Below, in pieces: positions 56,332-64,000 of a stretch of DNA of 64,000 nucleotides (position 1 is its first letter; every line of letters begins with the position of its first letter). Location: positions 3,224,001 to 3,288,000 of the forward strand of contig JAHLEZ010000005.1 of assembly GCA_020726505.1 (NCBI GenBank). Reading direction: 5' to 3'. Under the pieces are notes generated by a model that ran no database searches, was not told where the DNA came from, and was given only the letters and a program-made list of their open reading frames with translations. The position numbers and the translations under genes were made by a program. The DNA is from Leptodontidium sp. MPI-SDFR-AT-0119. Its lineage: Eukaryota; Ascomycota; Leotiomycetes; Helotiales; Leptodontidiaceae.

Positions 56332-58494
56332 ATGTCCACAATGGGACCAAGTCCTCACCATTCTGCCCCTCAGACCTTCAAATCACTCCTCTTTTCCTTG
56401 CAGAGCGATCCGAATAACCTCATCGCGGAGTACGAGCACCATCGAAAGAAAGCACACGAGGAATACACCACTCTCGAAGATTACCAGGCCGACACCCTTC
56501 TCTCTACCCTCGCGAAGGAGGAAGAAAGCTGGACAGACTGTGTCAAGTGGCGGCTTATTGAACTGTGGCGGAGTGGAAAAGATGAAGACGAGATCAGCAC
56601 CCTACTGTGCGATGAGATGAAGGATCTTGGCGTGTTGGATGATATGAAGTATGTGGTCATGATCGGTCTCAAATCTTGGTATGAGAAGAGACGTAGGATA
56701 TTGTTGGCAAAGAAGGAGGAGGAGGACGAGAACGAGGAGATTTTGAGTCCGTCCGTGATCTCTGCGGCAGGTAGATCGATCAGACAGAGAACATCTGCGC
56801 AGATATCCCCTTCACAATCAATTCCTCCTCCACCGACAGCACCAAGCCCAGCGCCGGACCCAACACCAGTGGCTCCCTTGCTACAATTGCAACACGGACT
56901 AGGCGAATACCTCCAACAGTTTCGATTCGCTCTCCGACTGCCCATCCAGCTGTTTCTCCGACTGTTTTTCTACCTGGCCGTCATCTACTTCCTTTTCAAC
57001 TGCCTAATCTTTTTGCTCCAGAAAATTCCCATCATTGGCCCGACCATTGTATTCCTCATCAATCGAATCCATGCACTGATATTGGCGGAATCCACAGCTC
57101 CGAAGCCGCCCACCACATGGCTCCCCAACTTCAACGTCTCTAGCAATGCGCTTTTCACGAACATTGTGTTTCCGATCTTCTCAATCTTCACCTCATCTTC
57201 AGGAAGCAATAACTTGGTTGAAGAAGGTGAAGGTTTCATCGGTGCTAATGCGCTGCTCGCGACGATGGACAACACGCAGAGCCTCACCCAGATCTCCCTC
57301 CAACTGCTTCCTGTCGCGAAAATCCTCGAGTTCAGCTCTTATAGCCTGCTGAGCGCAGGCTCGTTAGTGGCGGCTTCGGATCTGAAATTCAAGGTGCCTT
57401 TGGCGGAGGAGTACGACCATCTCGTTGAACTCACACGGGCCATGGAAACCAGCTTGAGCAGCTTCAGCATCGCCGTGGAAATGATCCCCAGGCACTTTAG
57501 CCTCCACTTGAATGTGACGCTTGAGAGGATATACAAGATCGTTGCAGAGAGCAATGGGAGGCGTGCGAATCCACTGTGGGATATGGTCACACACGCTGCA
57601 ACGCTCACTTCCGGTGCTTGCAGCGTACTGCCGATGTTGTATAGTTTGGATCTTGGGACCTTGATTGCGTGCAGCGCGTCACTCTTCCTCTCAACCCAAG
57701 GACACTGTTATCTCCTCTCCAAGGAGGAGGGCACGCCTCCCACGCACAGCCATCTCCTCCGCACTGTCTGTGCTCCAACACGATACTTCGATCCCGCATC
57801 TGTAGGCGTTGCGGCAAATAAGCAGCTTCACGAGGAAGCTCAGATGCTGGCCAATGAATTTTCCGACTTGATCTCAGCAATGTCAGAGCAGGTGGACGTA
57901 CTCCTCGAGGAATCCCAAAAGGGCCGCGCTCAAGCCCAGTCGCTCCAAAAGAGCTACGAGGAAGTCAGCAAATACCGGAAAATGAACGAGAAGGAAATCC
58001 TCTACAACCAAAGCACCTTCAGCATCAAAGCTCAACACACACCGACATGGCCGGAATGGTTTACCGGTCGCGGTCACGGTTTACAGGATGACGAAAAGTA
58101 CGACGGGGTCCGAATCCACGGCCAGTGGCGCGACCTCAAGGAACTCGAATCTCTCCATCGGCATGCCGATTTGTACCTCAAGGCCGCCATCGACGTGCTG
58201 GGTAACATGCAGACTGATTTGCGGCTTTTGAGTCACGACGTTGAGTATTTCGAGCAATTCCATGTGTATCACAAATCGTGGCATATTCTTACAGACGAGA
58301 TGAAAGATCTCGAGCCGCTTCTTGCGAGACTGGATACCTTGAATCATGAGCATGATTCTGAGCGCAAGAAGGTGGCCAAGCAGTGGCGGGATAGATGGGA
58401 TTATTGTATGAGGCAGAGGAGAGCGGTTCAGAAGCAGATGATGGAGATGTCGGTGATGGGGAGAGGGTGGGAGGATTGTTTATTTGAGACTTGA
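56332..58494 (+). CDS. 720-aa membrane-anchored coiled-coil protein of unknown function
   Basis: A single long exon, 720 codons. Residues 1-150 are charged and helical (LIAEYEHHRKKAHEEYTTLE; DEISTLLCDEMKDLGVLDDM). Then comes a Pro/Ser linker (SQSIPPPPTAPSPAPDPTPV) and a hydrophobic pair, LFLRLFFYLAVIYFLFNCLI and IPIIGPTIVFLINRIHALIL, at about 203-250, probably a membrane hairpin. The rest is long helices with coiled-coil character (HEEAQMLANEFSDLISAMSE; KGRAQAQSLQKSYEEVSKYR; HDSERKKVAKQWRDRWDYCM). The first ATG may not be the start: an in-frame MGPS lies three codons later. I recognise no named family. The order soluble-TM-helical resembles the broken gene 2.6 kb to the left, and both share an ISLxLxP motif after the membrane segment, so they could be distant paralogues. 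Confidence 0.7.
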   Translation: MSTMGPSPHHSAPQTFKSLLFSLQSDPNNLIAEYEHHRKKAHEEYTTLEDYQADTLLSTLAKEEESWTDCVKWRLIELWRSGKDEDEISTLLCDEMKDLGVLDDMKYVVMIGLKSWYEKRRRILLAKKEEEDENEEILSPSVISAAGRSIRQRTSAQISPSQSIPPPPTAPSPAPDPTPVAPLLQLQHGLGEYLQQFRFALRLPIQLFLRLFFYLAVIYFLFNCLIFLLQKIPIIGPTIVFLINRIHALILAESTAPKPPTTWLPNFNVSSNALFTNIVFPIFSIFTSSSGSNNLVEEGEGFIGANALLATMDNTQSLTQISLQLLPVAKILEFSSYSLLSAGSLVAASDLKFKVPLAEEYDHLVELTRAMETSLSSFSIAVEMIPRHFSLHLNVTLERIYKIVAESNGRRANPLWDMVTHAATLTSGACSVLPMLYSLDLGTLIACSASLFLSTQGHCYLLSKEEGTPPTHSHLLRTVCAPTRYFDPASVGVAANKQLHEEAQMLANEFSDLISAMSEQVDVLLEESQKGRAQAQSLQKSYEEVSKYRKMNEKEILYNQSTFSIKAQHTPTWPEWFTGRGHGLQDDEKYDGVRIHGQWRDLKELESLHRHADLYLKAAIDVLGNMQTDLRLLSHDVEYFEQFHVYHKSWHILTDEMKDLEPLLARLDTLNHEHDSERKKVAKQWRDRWDYCMRQRRAVQKQMMEMSVMGRGWEDCLFET

Positions 58495-58955
58495 GTGAGT
58501 ATGAGATATGAGTATGAGACATAATGAAAGGGTAGATGGGTACACGATTTGGTGCACCAAATCAAATCTTTATGTATACGTGATTAGAAACACAGCGTGA
58601 TGTCCACATGAACCACTATTCGGATCAATAACAGGTGAAGACCGACTCAGAGTTTGAACCCCTACGGGTAGATTCACTTCATACTCAGTGTGACAAATTT
58701 CTACTCTAATACTCAAGTAGTTACTTGAGTAGTAGAGTAGAGTAGAGTAGAATTAGAGTAGTAAAGTAGTAAACCTGTTTAATAAAGACGTTTAGATTTA
58801 AACTAATATTAAATTATAATATGATTAGCAAGATACTTTACTTATAAACTACTTAGTTATAAAGTTATTTTATATATTTTTCTCTAGGTACATGTTCATA
58901 CTCGAAGGTTTTACGCAAGACAAGCCAAAGCTAAGCTACTTTTAGGTAATGCTCT
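58495..58955. other. AT-rich spacer before the LTR composite
   Basis: Holds a 22-bp hairpin palindrome at 58710-58731, a GTAGA repeat at 58731-58750 and a very AT-rich stretch at 58755-58890. No gene. Confidence 0.5.
58710..58731. repeat. Perfect inverted repeat, 10-bp arms with a 2-nt loop
   Basis: TACTCAAGTA and TACTTGAGTA are exact reverse complements separated by GT. In RNA it would be a hairpin, but it is followed by GTAGA repeats, not by a T run. Confidence 0.8.
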
Positions 58956-59190
58956 TGTTACGACTGGCAAGTGGTTGATACGGCGAGTAGACTCTAGCTT
59001 TGTATTTGGGCCTAATGCTACGCTCAGAATCGAGAAGAAAAGACAAGGAGAAAAGGAGAGCTCTCTATAAGAGAGAGCTCAAGTATAAATACACGAAGGA
59101 CCCTCCTAATAAGGCCTAGCGTAGTCGAACGCTATTTACATTAACATATCGCATACTCGGTACTTAGTACTCCTGATTAGGCTTAGCGCT
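58956..59190 (+). mobile_element. LTR fragment, copy A (3' end lost)
   Basis: Starts TGTTACGAC and matches copy B (from 59313) over about 200 bp at roughly 90% identity by eye. It contains a TATA-like AGTATAAATACAC about 140 bp in, as expected for the promoter of an LTR. After about 59155 it diverges from B and stops where an inverted fragment begins. Confidence 0.65.
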
Positions 59191-59312
59191 ATTACGACCT
59201 CCGATGCGCCTCGTATTCTAACCGACATGGCTCGTAGCATCGCTGGCTATGCGACGGCGCTAAGCCTAATGGGGAAGACTAGGTGGCGAGTATGCGACAT
59301 GTTAATGTGAAT
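59191..59312 (-). mobile_element. Inverted LTR 3'-end fragment
   Basis: This stretch begins TTACGACC and is the near-perfect reverse complement of the 3' part of copy B (59500-59608). The arms are over 100 bp each. It therefore comes from a third, opposite-orientation copy joined between A and B. Confidence 0.65.
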
Positions 59313-59609
59313 TGTTACGGCTAGCAAGAGGTTGATACGGCGAGTAAACTCTAGCTTTATATTTAGGCCTAATACTACGCTTAGAATCGAGAAGAAAAGA
59401 TAAGGAGAAAAAGAGAGCTCTTTATAAGAGGGAGCTCGAGTATAAATATATAAAGGACCCTCCTAATAAGGCCTAGCGTAGTCGAACGCTATTTACATTA
59501 ATATATCGCATGCTACCTAGTCTTCCCCATTAGGCTTAGCGCCGTCGCATAGCCAGCGATGCTACGAGCCATGTCGGTTAGAATACGAGGCGCATCGTAG
59601 GTCGTAACA
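59313..59609 (+). mobile_element. Complete solo-LTR-like element, copy B (297 bp)
   Basis: Starts TGTTACGGC and ends GTCGTAACA, giving the TG...CA ends and short terminal inverted repeat of an LTR retrotransposon terminal repeat. A TATA-like stretch (GTATAAATATATAAAGG) lies near the middle. No coding part, primer-binding site or target-site duplication was recognised. Against copy A, nearly all differences have T or A in B where A has C or G, mostly in CpA/TpG context, as RIP produces. Confidence 0.65.
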
Positions 59610-60609
59610 CTCAAATTCATATAGCAATTTAACTGTTGCTTATAACGTCTTAATTCCTATTAAAAACCGAACCTCTTGTGACTTTACTTCTTAGCTAATA
59701 CCAACCGACGAGCCTGTACGCCGCGTACTAGTCAAATCCAGGAACGTTCAGAAGTTTTAAAACGAAAGCGAAAATCATAAAGTATAAGAAATAATAAGTT
59801 TATTATCAAAGTTCGTATTCTCATCTTATTACGAATAATTAAATTGAAGGCGATTAGCTGGAGCGGTAGGTTTGGTTATTATTAACATTATTGTAAGATG
59901 AGTATCATCCATTCAGTCGCTTCACTCGGTTCGGTCAACATCACCCTGGCCCAGACACTCAACCAAAGAGCAACTCCCGTAGCCGCATACATGCTAAAGC
60001 ACCTGCATCTTGGGAGCCGAAAGTAGGTTGAGCGATTACCGCATTCTGGAAACAATCGATTGCGACGTGCAACAAAAGGCCGAATGTGTCTCTTGTTTTC
60101 GTTTTCGTGAGCTCTGGGGAGGTGGGTTGGTGGTACGTAATATGCGGGTTTGCGGCCGTGGCTGAATGCAAAGGTTGCCCCTTTAGGATAATGCTCTTTG
60201 CGATGTGCAACAGAATTTTGAGGGACCTCGATGGGGATAACGAAGATTGGAAAGAGGAGGGAAACATGCTTGGAGAGGAGCATGTGATGTGGGAACATGG
60301 TGAGAGGGACGAAGGAGTTGGTGTGAGGTGGCTGTGGTCACTCGACCAGGTGAAGAGCTCGACTGACGGAACAGGAAGAATGTGGAATCGCCAAGGTAGT
60401 TTTCAAATGGTGTTCTTTTCGCTCTTTATTATGCTATTAAGTGTATATCCCCCATCCAGTCCCTGTAGAAAACGCTTCGATTCAATATGAACATCTAATG
60501 AAAAGAAAGGGCCTTTCCGTGGCTATGGTACTATAAACACATACTTGTACAACGGAAAGCAAATGCTCCATCATATCTCCTCTCGTATCTCAACTCCGCA
60601 AAATGGTAT
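59610..60609. other. Intergenic, AT-rich at left
   Basis: 59620-59890 is AT-rich. 59890-60540 has open frames on both strands without recognisable motifs and is treated as non-coding. The right end is the 3' flank of ERG6. Confidence 0.45.
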
Positions 60610-61906
60610 CTACTTTAATGGTTTTCTGGCGACCATCAAGTACATGGGTGTGAAGAGATCCTCCTTGGCACCAGCAACCAAGCAGTCAGCAGCAACGGCC
60701 AAACTGTTGGCAGTCTTTTGTGTTCCGCCTGGTGCAATGCCAACCATCTCCAAAACGCCGACAAACTTGTGAGTGATACCTCTCCCCCACTTGGTCATTC
60801 GTGCAATCGTTGGGAAATCCCAGATTGATCCCATCATGCTGAAATCTCCTGCAAGAGGATAGTACCATGGGGTGGCATCTGGTCTCTTGGCCAAATCCTC
60901 ATGGAGCTCCAACTCGAACCCGGCAGCCTTGATAGCCGCAATGCCCTCAGAGATCTTGACCATGTTTGAGATTCCATCACCCAACTCAATACCGAGACGA
61001 ATCTCGCGGTGGTGTTCGTTGTCATTATCATAGTTGTCGGTCATGAGCCATTCGTAAACACCAAAAACACCACCTGGCTTGAGAACCTTGAAGATTTGGC
61101 TGTAAACACCTTCTAGAGAAGGCGCGTGGACGGTAGCCTCGATGGCGTACACACAATCGAAGGAGTTTTCGGGGAATGACATTTGCTGGGTTGAATTAGT
61201 GAGAGCTCCAGGGTAGGATGTGCACCAGGACATACCATGAAATCACCCTTGACGAAGTCCAGCTGGTGAGAAAGACCCTCCTTCTGCGCATATCGTGTGG
61301 CACGTTCGATTTGGTAATCGTTGTTGTTCAATCCAGTGATGTGTGCGCCGGTGAACTTAGCAATCTCTCTCGCAGGGCCACCAACACCGCATCCAACATC
61401 AAGAACCTTGTCTCCATCCTTGATACCAATCTTGGCAGCAAGATAATGTTCGTGGCGGGCAATGGCTTGGTAAAAGGGTTCACCGTATGCGAATCGACAG
61501 AAGTGGAAAGACTGTCCCCAACCGTACTCGTAGAGATCTGTTCCGAGGTTGTAGTAACTGGGAAAGGTTAGCAGACGCGCAATGTGTCCATGGGGGTATA
61601 GAGAACATACTGTCTTGTGAGGGTAGCGTATTCTGCTTTTCTGGCCTGGAAGATGAAGAGTTAGCAAATGATATGGGCATGTCAGGAGAATGCGCCTCGT
61701 ACCTCTCTGATTTCAGGGGTTTCGTCCTTTGCGGATTTATCGTCCCAATGCTTGAAGTACTCGTCGACAGCAGCCTTCTGAGCGGCCTTATCCTTCTTCA
61801 GCATGGCGCTGAATCCGCCCTTTGCAGCGGATGAGTCCTTGTGCATAGCTTTGTTGAAAGCCGCATCGCGGGTATGATCCTCAGTCTCGAGTTTCGCGGG
61901 AGCCAT
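60610..61906 (-). CDS. ERG6: Sterol 24-C-methyltransferase (ergosterol pathway)
   Basis: Four exons on the minus strand: 61703-61906, 61611-61645 (35 nt), 61236-61557 and 60610-61185. Introns are 61646-61702, 61558-61610 and 61186-61235 (CTAAT branch). They splice in phase to 378 aa, the usual Erg6 length. [20 protein letters not shown] is the aromatic sterol-binding signature. [20 protein letters not shown] is SAM motif [16 protein letters not shown] and [20 protein letters not shown] follow, the latter carrying the acidic and YAIEATxHAP motifs specific to sterol methyltransferases. [18 protein letters not shown] is post-motif III. It transfers a methyl group from S-adenosylmethionine to C-24 of zymosterol or lanosterol on lipid droplets/ER. 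Stop TAG is at 60610-60612. It is divergent from the splicing factor gene. Confidence 0.95.
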
Positions 61907-62641
61907 TATGAAGGTTGGAGATGGTATTTGGAGGGATAGAGTTCGATGTTGAATGGATTGAGGGGAGAGTTGAAGTCAAAAGTCAGGGAGAGAAGTTGTG
62001 GGAATGGAGTTGTTTATATTCTCTTCAATTGCATGTGAGGATGGGGATGCGGTGGATGTCTGGAAATTGTGCCTGGCTCCCCTATCCAATCCAAATTTCT
62101 CTGGTTTGGTCGTATTCGGCTTCGATACCCCTGGCTGGCTGCAGTTTGCTGTGATTAAAGCGGCAACTTCACAGCTTTGTGGTATTGGAGTTATCTTGGC
62201 AAAGCAATGGGATATGCACAACAGGGGAGGTCCCAAGAAGTCCAGAATACCCTATAGGGAATAGAGTATATCATAATTATCTTTTGTAGCGAGGAATCTA
62301 TGGCTTCAAAGTTTAGTAATGAATTTGTGGCACAGCATTTCAGTTTAGTGAAAGAGCAAATCTTTCTGTCGGTCCCCTTTTGATTTGTTTGTCTGAATCT
62401 CCTGAACTGGTTTAATTTTAATATCCCCCCTTTTCAATGCCGCTTTTATAATGCCTCAAGTCTGATCGCATCACGTGTCTCGTCACAACGGACTGATAAA
62501 GCTGATTACCAGAATTTTTGGCAGCCTCAGCCTCATCAACACATCACCCCAACGCCACCCTCGAGACTTGCGAACAACTCCACCTAAGCTACCTTGCCTC
62601 CATCTGATACTGCATACGAACACCACAATACAGCCTTCGAG
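61907..62641. promoter_or_regulatory. Divergent promoter region ERG6 / SLT11
   Basis: 735 bp between start codons. ATCACGTG at 62470-62477 resembles the E-box/sterol-response type words (SrbA/SREBP-like) found before ergosterol genes. It is 560 bp from ERG6 but 165 bp from SLT11, so its target is uncertain. Confidence 0.4.
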
Positions 62642-63787
62642 ATGCCGCCTCAAATCAAACAAGACTTGAATCGCTCGGGGTGGGAGACCACCGACTTCCC
62701 CTCAGTCTGCGAGAACTGCCTCCCCGACAACCCCTACGTTCAAATGATCAAGCAAGACTATGGAGAAGAATGCAAGATCTGCACGCGCCCATTCACAGTA
62801 TTCAAATGGAAGGCAGATCGTACAGCGCGAAGCAAACGTACCAACATCTGTCTTACATGCGCCCGTCTGAAGAACTGCTGCCAATGCTGCATGCTGGATC
62901 TCTCCTTTGGCCTGCCGATCGTCGTCCGTGATGCAGCCCTCAAGATGGTCGCACCTGGTCCACAGAGCGCGGTCAACAGAGAATATTACGCCCAGGAACA
63001 CGAGAAGGAGATTGAGGAGGGTAGAGGAGGAGTAGAGGCATATGAGAAGACTGATGAGAAGGCGAGGGAATTGCTGAGGAGGCTGGCGAATTCAGAACCA
63101 TACTTCAAGAAACAGAGAAGGATTGGACCTGCAGAGGGTGAAAATGCTGAGGGAAGTGCGGTTTCGACTGCGTTGACTACCAATGGTCCAGGTCCGATCC
63201 GAACCAGAGATAGCAGAGGGGGGGCAAGTTCTCGTGGCGCTGGACGTGGAGGAAGAGGTGGAAGCAGAGGAGGCAGAGCATTCCCAAGTGCCGCACAATT
63301 ACCACCTACGGCACAGGATATCCAACCACCTGCCGATCAGTCTATCACCTCGTTATTCGTCACTGGTATCGAGGATGATCTGCCAGAACATAAGATTCGG
63401 GACTTCTTCTCGCCGTATGGAAAGATTCGGTCTCTGGTTTGTTCGCATATGTCGCATTGCGCATTCATCAACTACAATACACGAGAAGGCGCGGAAGCTG
63501 CAGCGGAAGCTTTGCAAGGAAGGGCTGTTATCGCTGGATGTCCTTTACGTGTGCAATGGGGGAGACCGAGACCTATTGGTACCATGGATAAGGATGAGCG
63601 GATAGCAACTGGCAGAGAGGGACGCACGGCATTTGCAGGCTCAGGGCGGGGTGGTGCTTCGAGAGGGTCAAATCAGCAGCGGGCGCTTGCAGCTCCAGAG
63701 AAAGACGATCTGGCTAGCATGTCTGCTGTTGCAGCTCCCCCTGGGGCTAGTGATGTTCAGTATGCAAGTTTGGCTGGGAATCAATAG
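62642..63787 (+). CDS. ECM2: Pre-mRNA splicing factor Slt11/Ecm2 (Cwf5, RBM22 family)
   Basis: A single exon, 381 aa. The N-terminal zinc-binding region has many paired cysteines: CENCLP, CKICTRPFTVFKWK, then RTNICLTCARLKNCCQCCMLD and DLSFGLPIVVRD, the hallmark of RBM22/Cwf5/Slt11. The helical segment ends EPYFKKQRR at about 163. Then comes an Arg/Gly-rich stretch (GAGRGGRGGSRGGRAFPSA) where RBM22 has a CCCH finger. The RRM is at about 236-310: SLFVTGIEDDLPEHKIRDFF, HCAFINYNTREGAEAAAEAL, PLRVQWGRPR. The family sits in the activated spliceosome (NineTeen complex), touching U6 snRNA and the catalytic core. The ATG at 62642 is the first in frame. The tail is Ala/Gly/Arg-rich. Stop TAG is at 63785-63787. 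Confidence 0.9.
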   Translation: MPPQIKQDLNRSGWETTDFPSVCENCLPDNPYVQMIKQDYGEECKICTRPFTVFKWKADRTARSKRTNICLTCARLKNCCQCCMLDLSFGLPIVVRDAALKMVAPGPQSAVNREYYAQEHEKEIEEGRGGVEAYEKTDEKARELLRRLANSEPYFKKQRRIGPAEGENAEGSAVSTALTTNGPGPIRTRDSRGGASSRGAGRGGRGGSRGGRAFPSAAQLPPTAQDIQPPADQSITSLFVTGIEDDLPEHKIRDFFSPYGKIRSLVCSHMSHCAFINYNTREGAEAAAEALQGRAVIAGCPLRVQWGRPRPIGTMDKDERIATGREGRTAFAGSGRGGASRGSNQQRALAAPEKDDLASMSAVAAPPGASDVQYASLAGNQ

Positions 63788-64000
63788 ATTGGGAAAATTG
63801 CATTGGTTGGCGTTTGGAGCGATGGGCGTTCTCCCATGTATGTTTGATAGGCAGAACAGATATGAATGCAGAAGGCCTTAGAGGTCGTGAATTTCTTAAT
63901 GCTTTGTGAATTCTTTTCAAAACAATGTGACATGTACTATTTGCGTGCAGTCTATCTCTCGGTAGTCGCCAAATTCAAGGGCCATTACTATAACTTTCAT
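63788..64000 (+). other. 3' flank of the splicing factor gene
   Basis: 213 bp to the window edge; nothing further seen. Confidence 0.4.

Noticed and set aside
60086..60490. 134-codon plus-strand frame beside ERG6
   Set aside because: A minus-strand frame of similar length overlaps it; neither shows protein-like patterns or an obvious promoter.

Overview
The window is nuclear DNA of a filamentous ascomycete (Pezizomycotina). Genes are split by short GT...AG introns, mostly 44-140 nt, with CTAAC/CTGAC-like branch sites. They lie on both strands with 0.4-2 kb spacers, and the set is typically fungal: ERG6, a GLFG nucleoporin, a 2EXR-type relic, a Dal5-type transporter and a fungal DUF-type GTPase. 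A leotiomycete-like relative is plausible, but no marker here fixes the class. Exon borders were inferred by eye from splice signals and reading-frame continuity.

Layout. 1-3.2 kb holds two decayed or odd secreted-protein genes: a C-terminal piece of a chitinase-associated protein (minus strand) and a metallopeptidase-like gene whose HExxH is altered. 4.6-5.2 kb is a MARVEL membrane protein. 8.0-9.8 kb is a Ser/Pro-rich conserved fungal protein. 9.8-19.4 kb is a gene-poor block with long homopolymers (G26, T32) and at least two relics of 2EXR genes. In both relics the conserved Trp codon is a TAG stop. From 19.4 kb housekeeping genes resume: a RING-SNF2 ATPase (Uls1/Rrp-like), an interrupted tRNA-Thr-like sequence, an RNPS1-like SR protein, a Lys-rich protein with C-x4-H repeats, an MFS transporter with a one-base phase problem, a Gfo/Idh/MocA oxidoreductase, complex I NDUFA8 divergent from Nup57/Nup54, a GNAT acetyltransferase, TOM5 (49 aa in three exons) divergent from mitochondrial glycine decarboxylase, and a large dynamin-like/SLIP-GC-like GTPase. 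49.5-60.6 kb is accessory: a broken membrane-protein gene, a 720-aa coiled-coil membrane protein that may be its distant relative, degenerate tandem repeats, and a composite of LTR fragments. The window ends with ERG6 divergent from the splicing factor Slt11/Ecm2 (RBM22 family).

Shared themes are inferred. NDUFA8, TOM5 and GCVP act in mitochondria. The RNPS1-like protein and Slt11 act in mRNA processing. ERG6 makes ergosterol. No biosynthetic cluster is visible. AT-rich islands, C:G to T:A differences between repeat copies, and stops of the CAA-to-TAA or TGG-to-TAG type in several relics fit repeat-induced point mutation (RIP) or its leakage. That reading rests on inspection only. The strongest candidates for something undescribed are the C-x4-H repeat protein (27.2-29.2 kb), the tRNA-like gene split by a GT...AG segment (25.0 kb), and the paired 2EXR relics sharing the same nonsense position.
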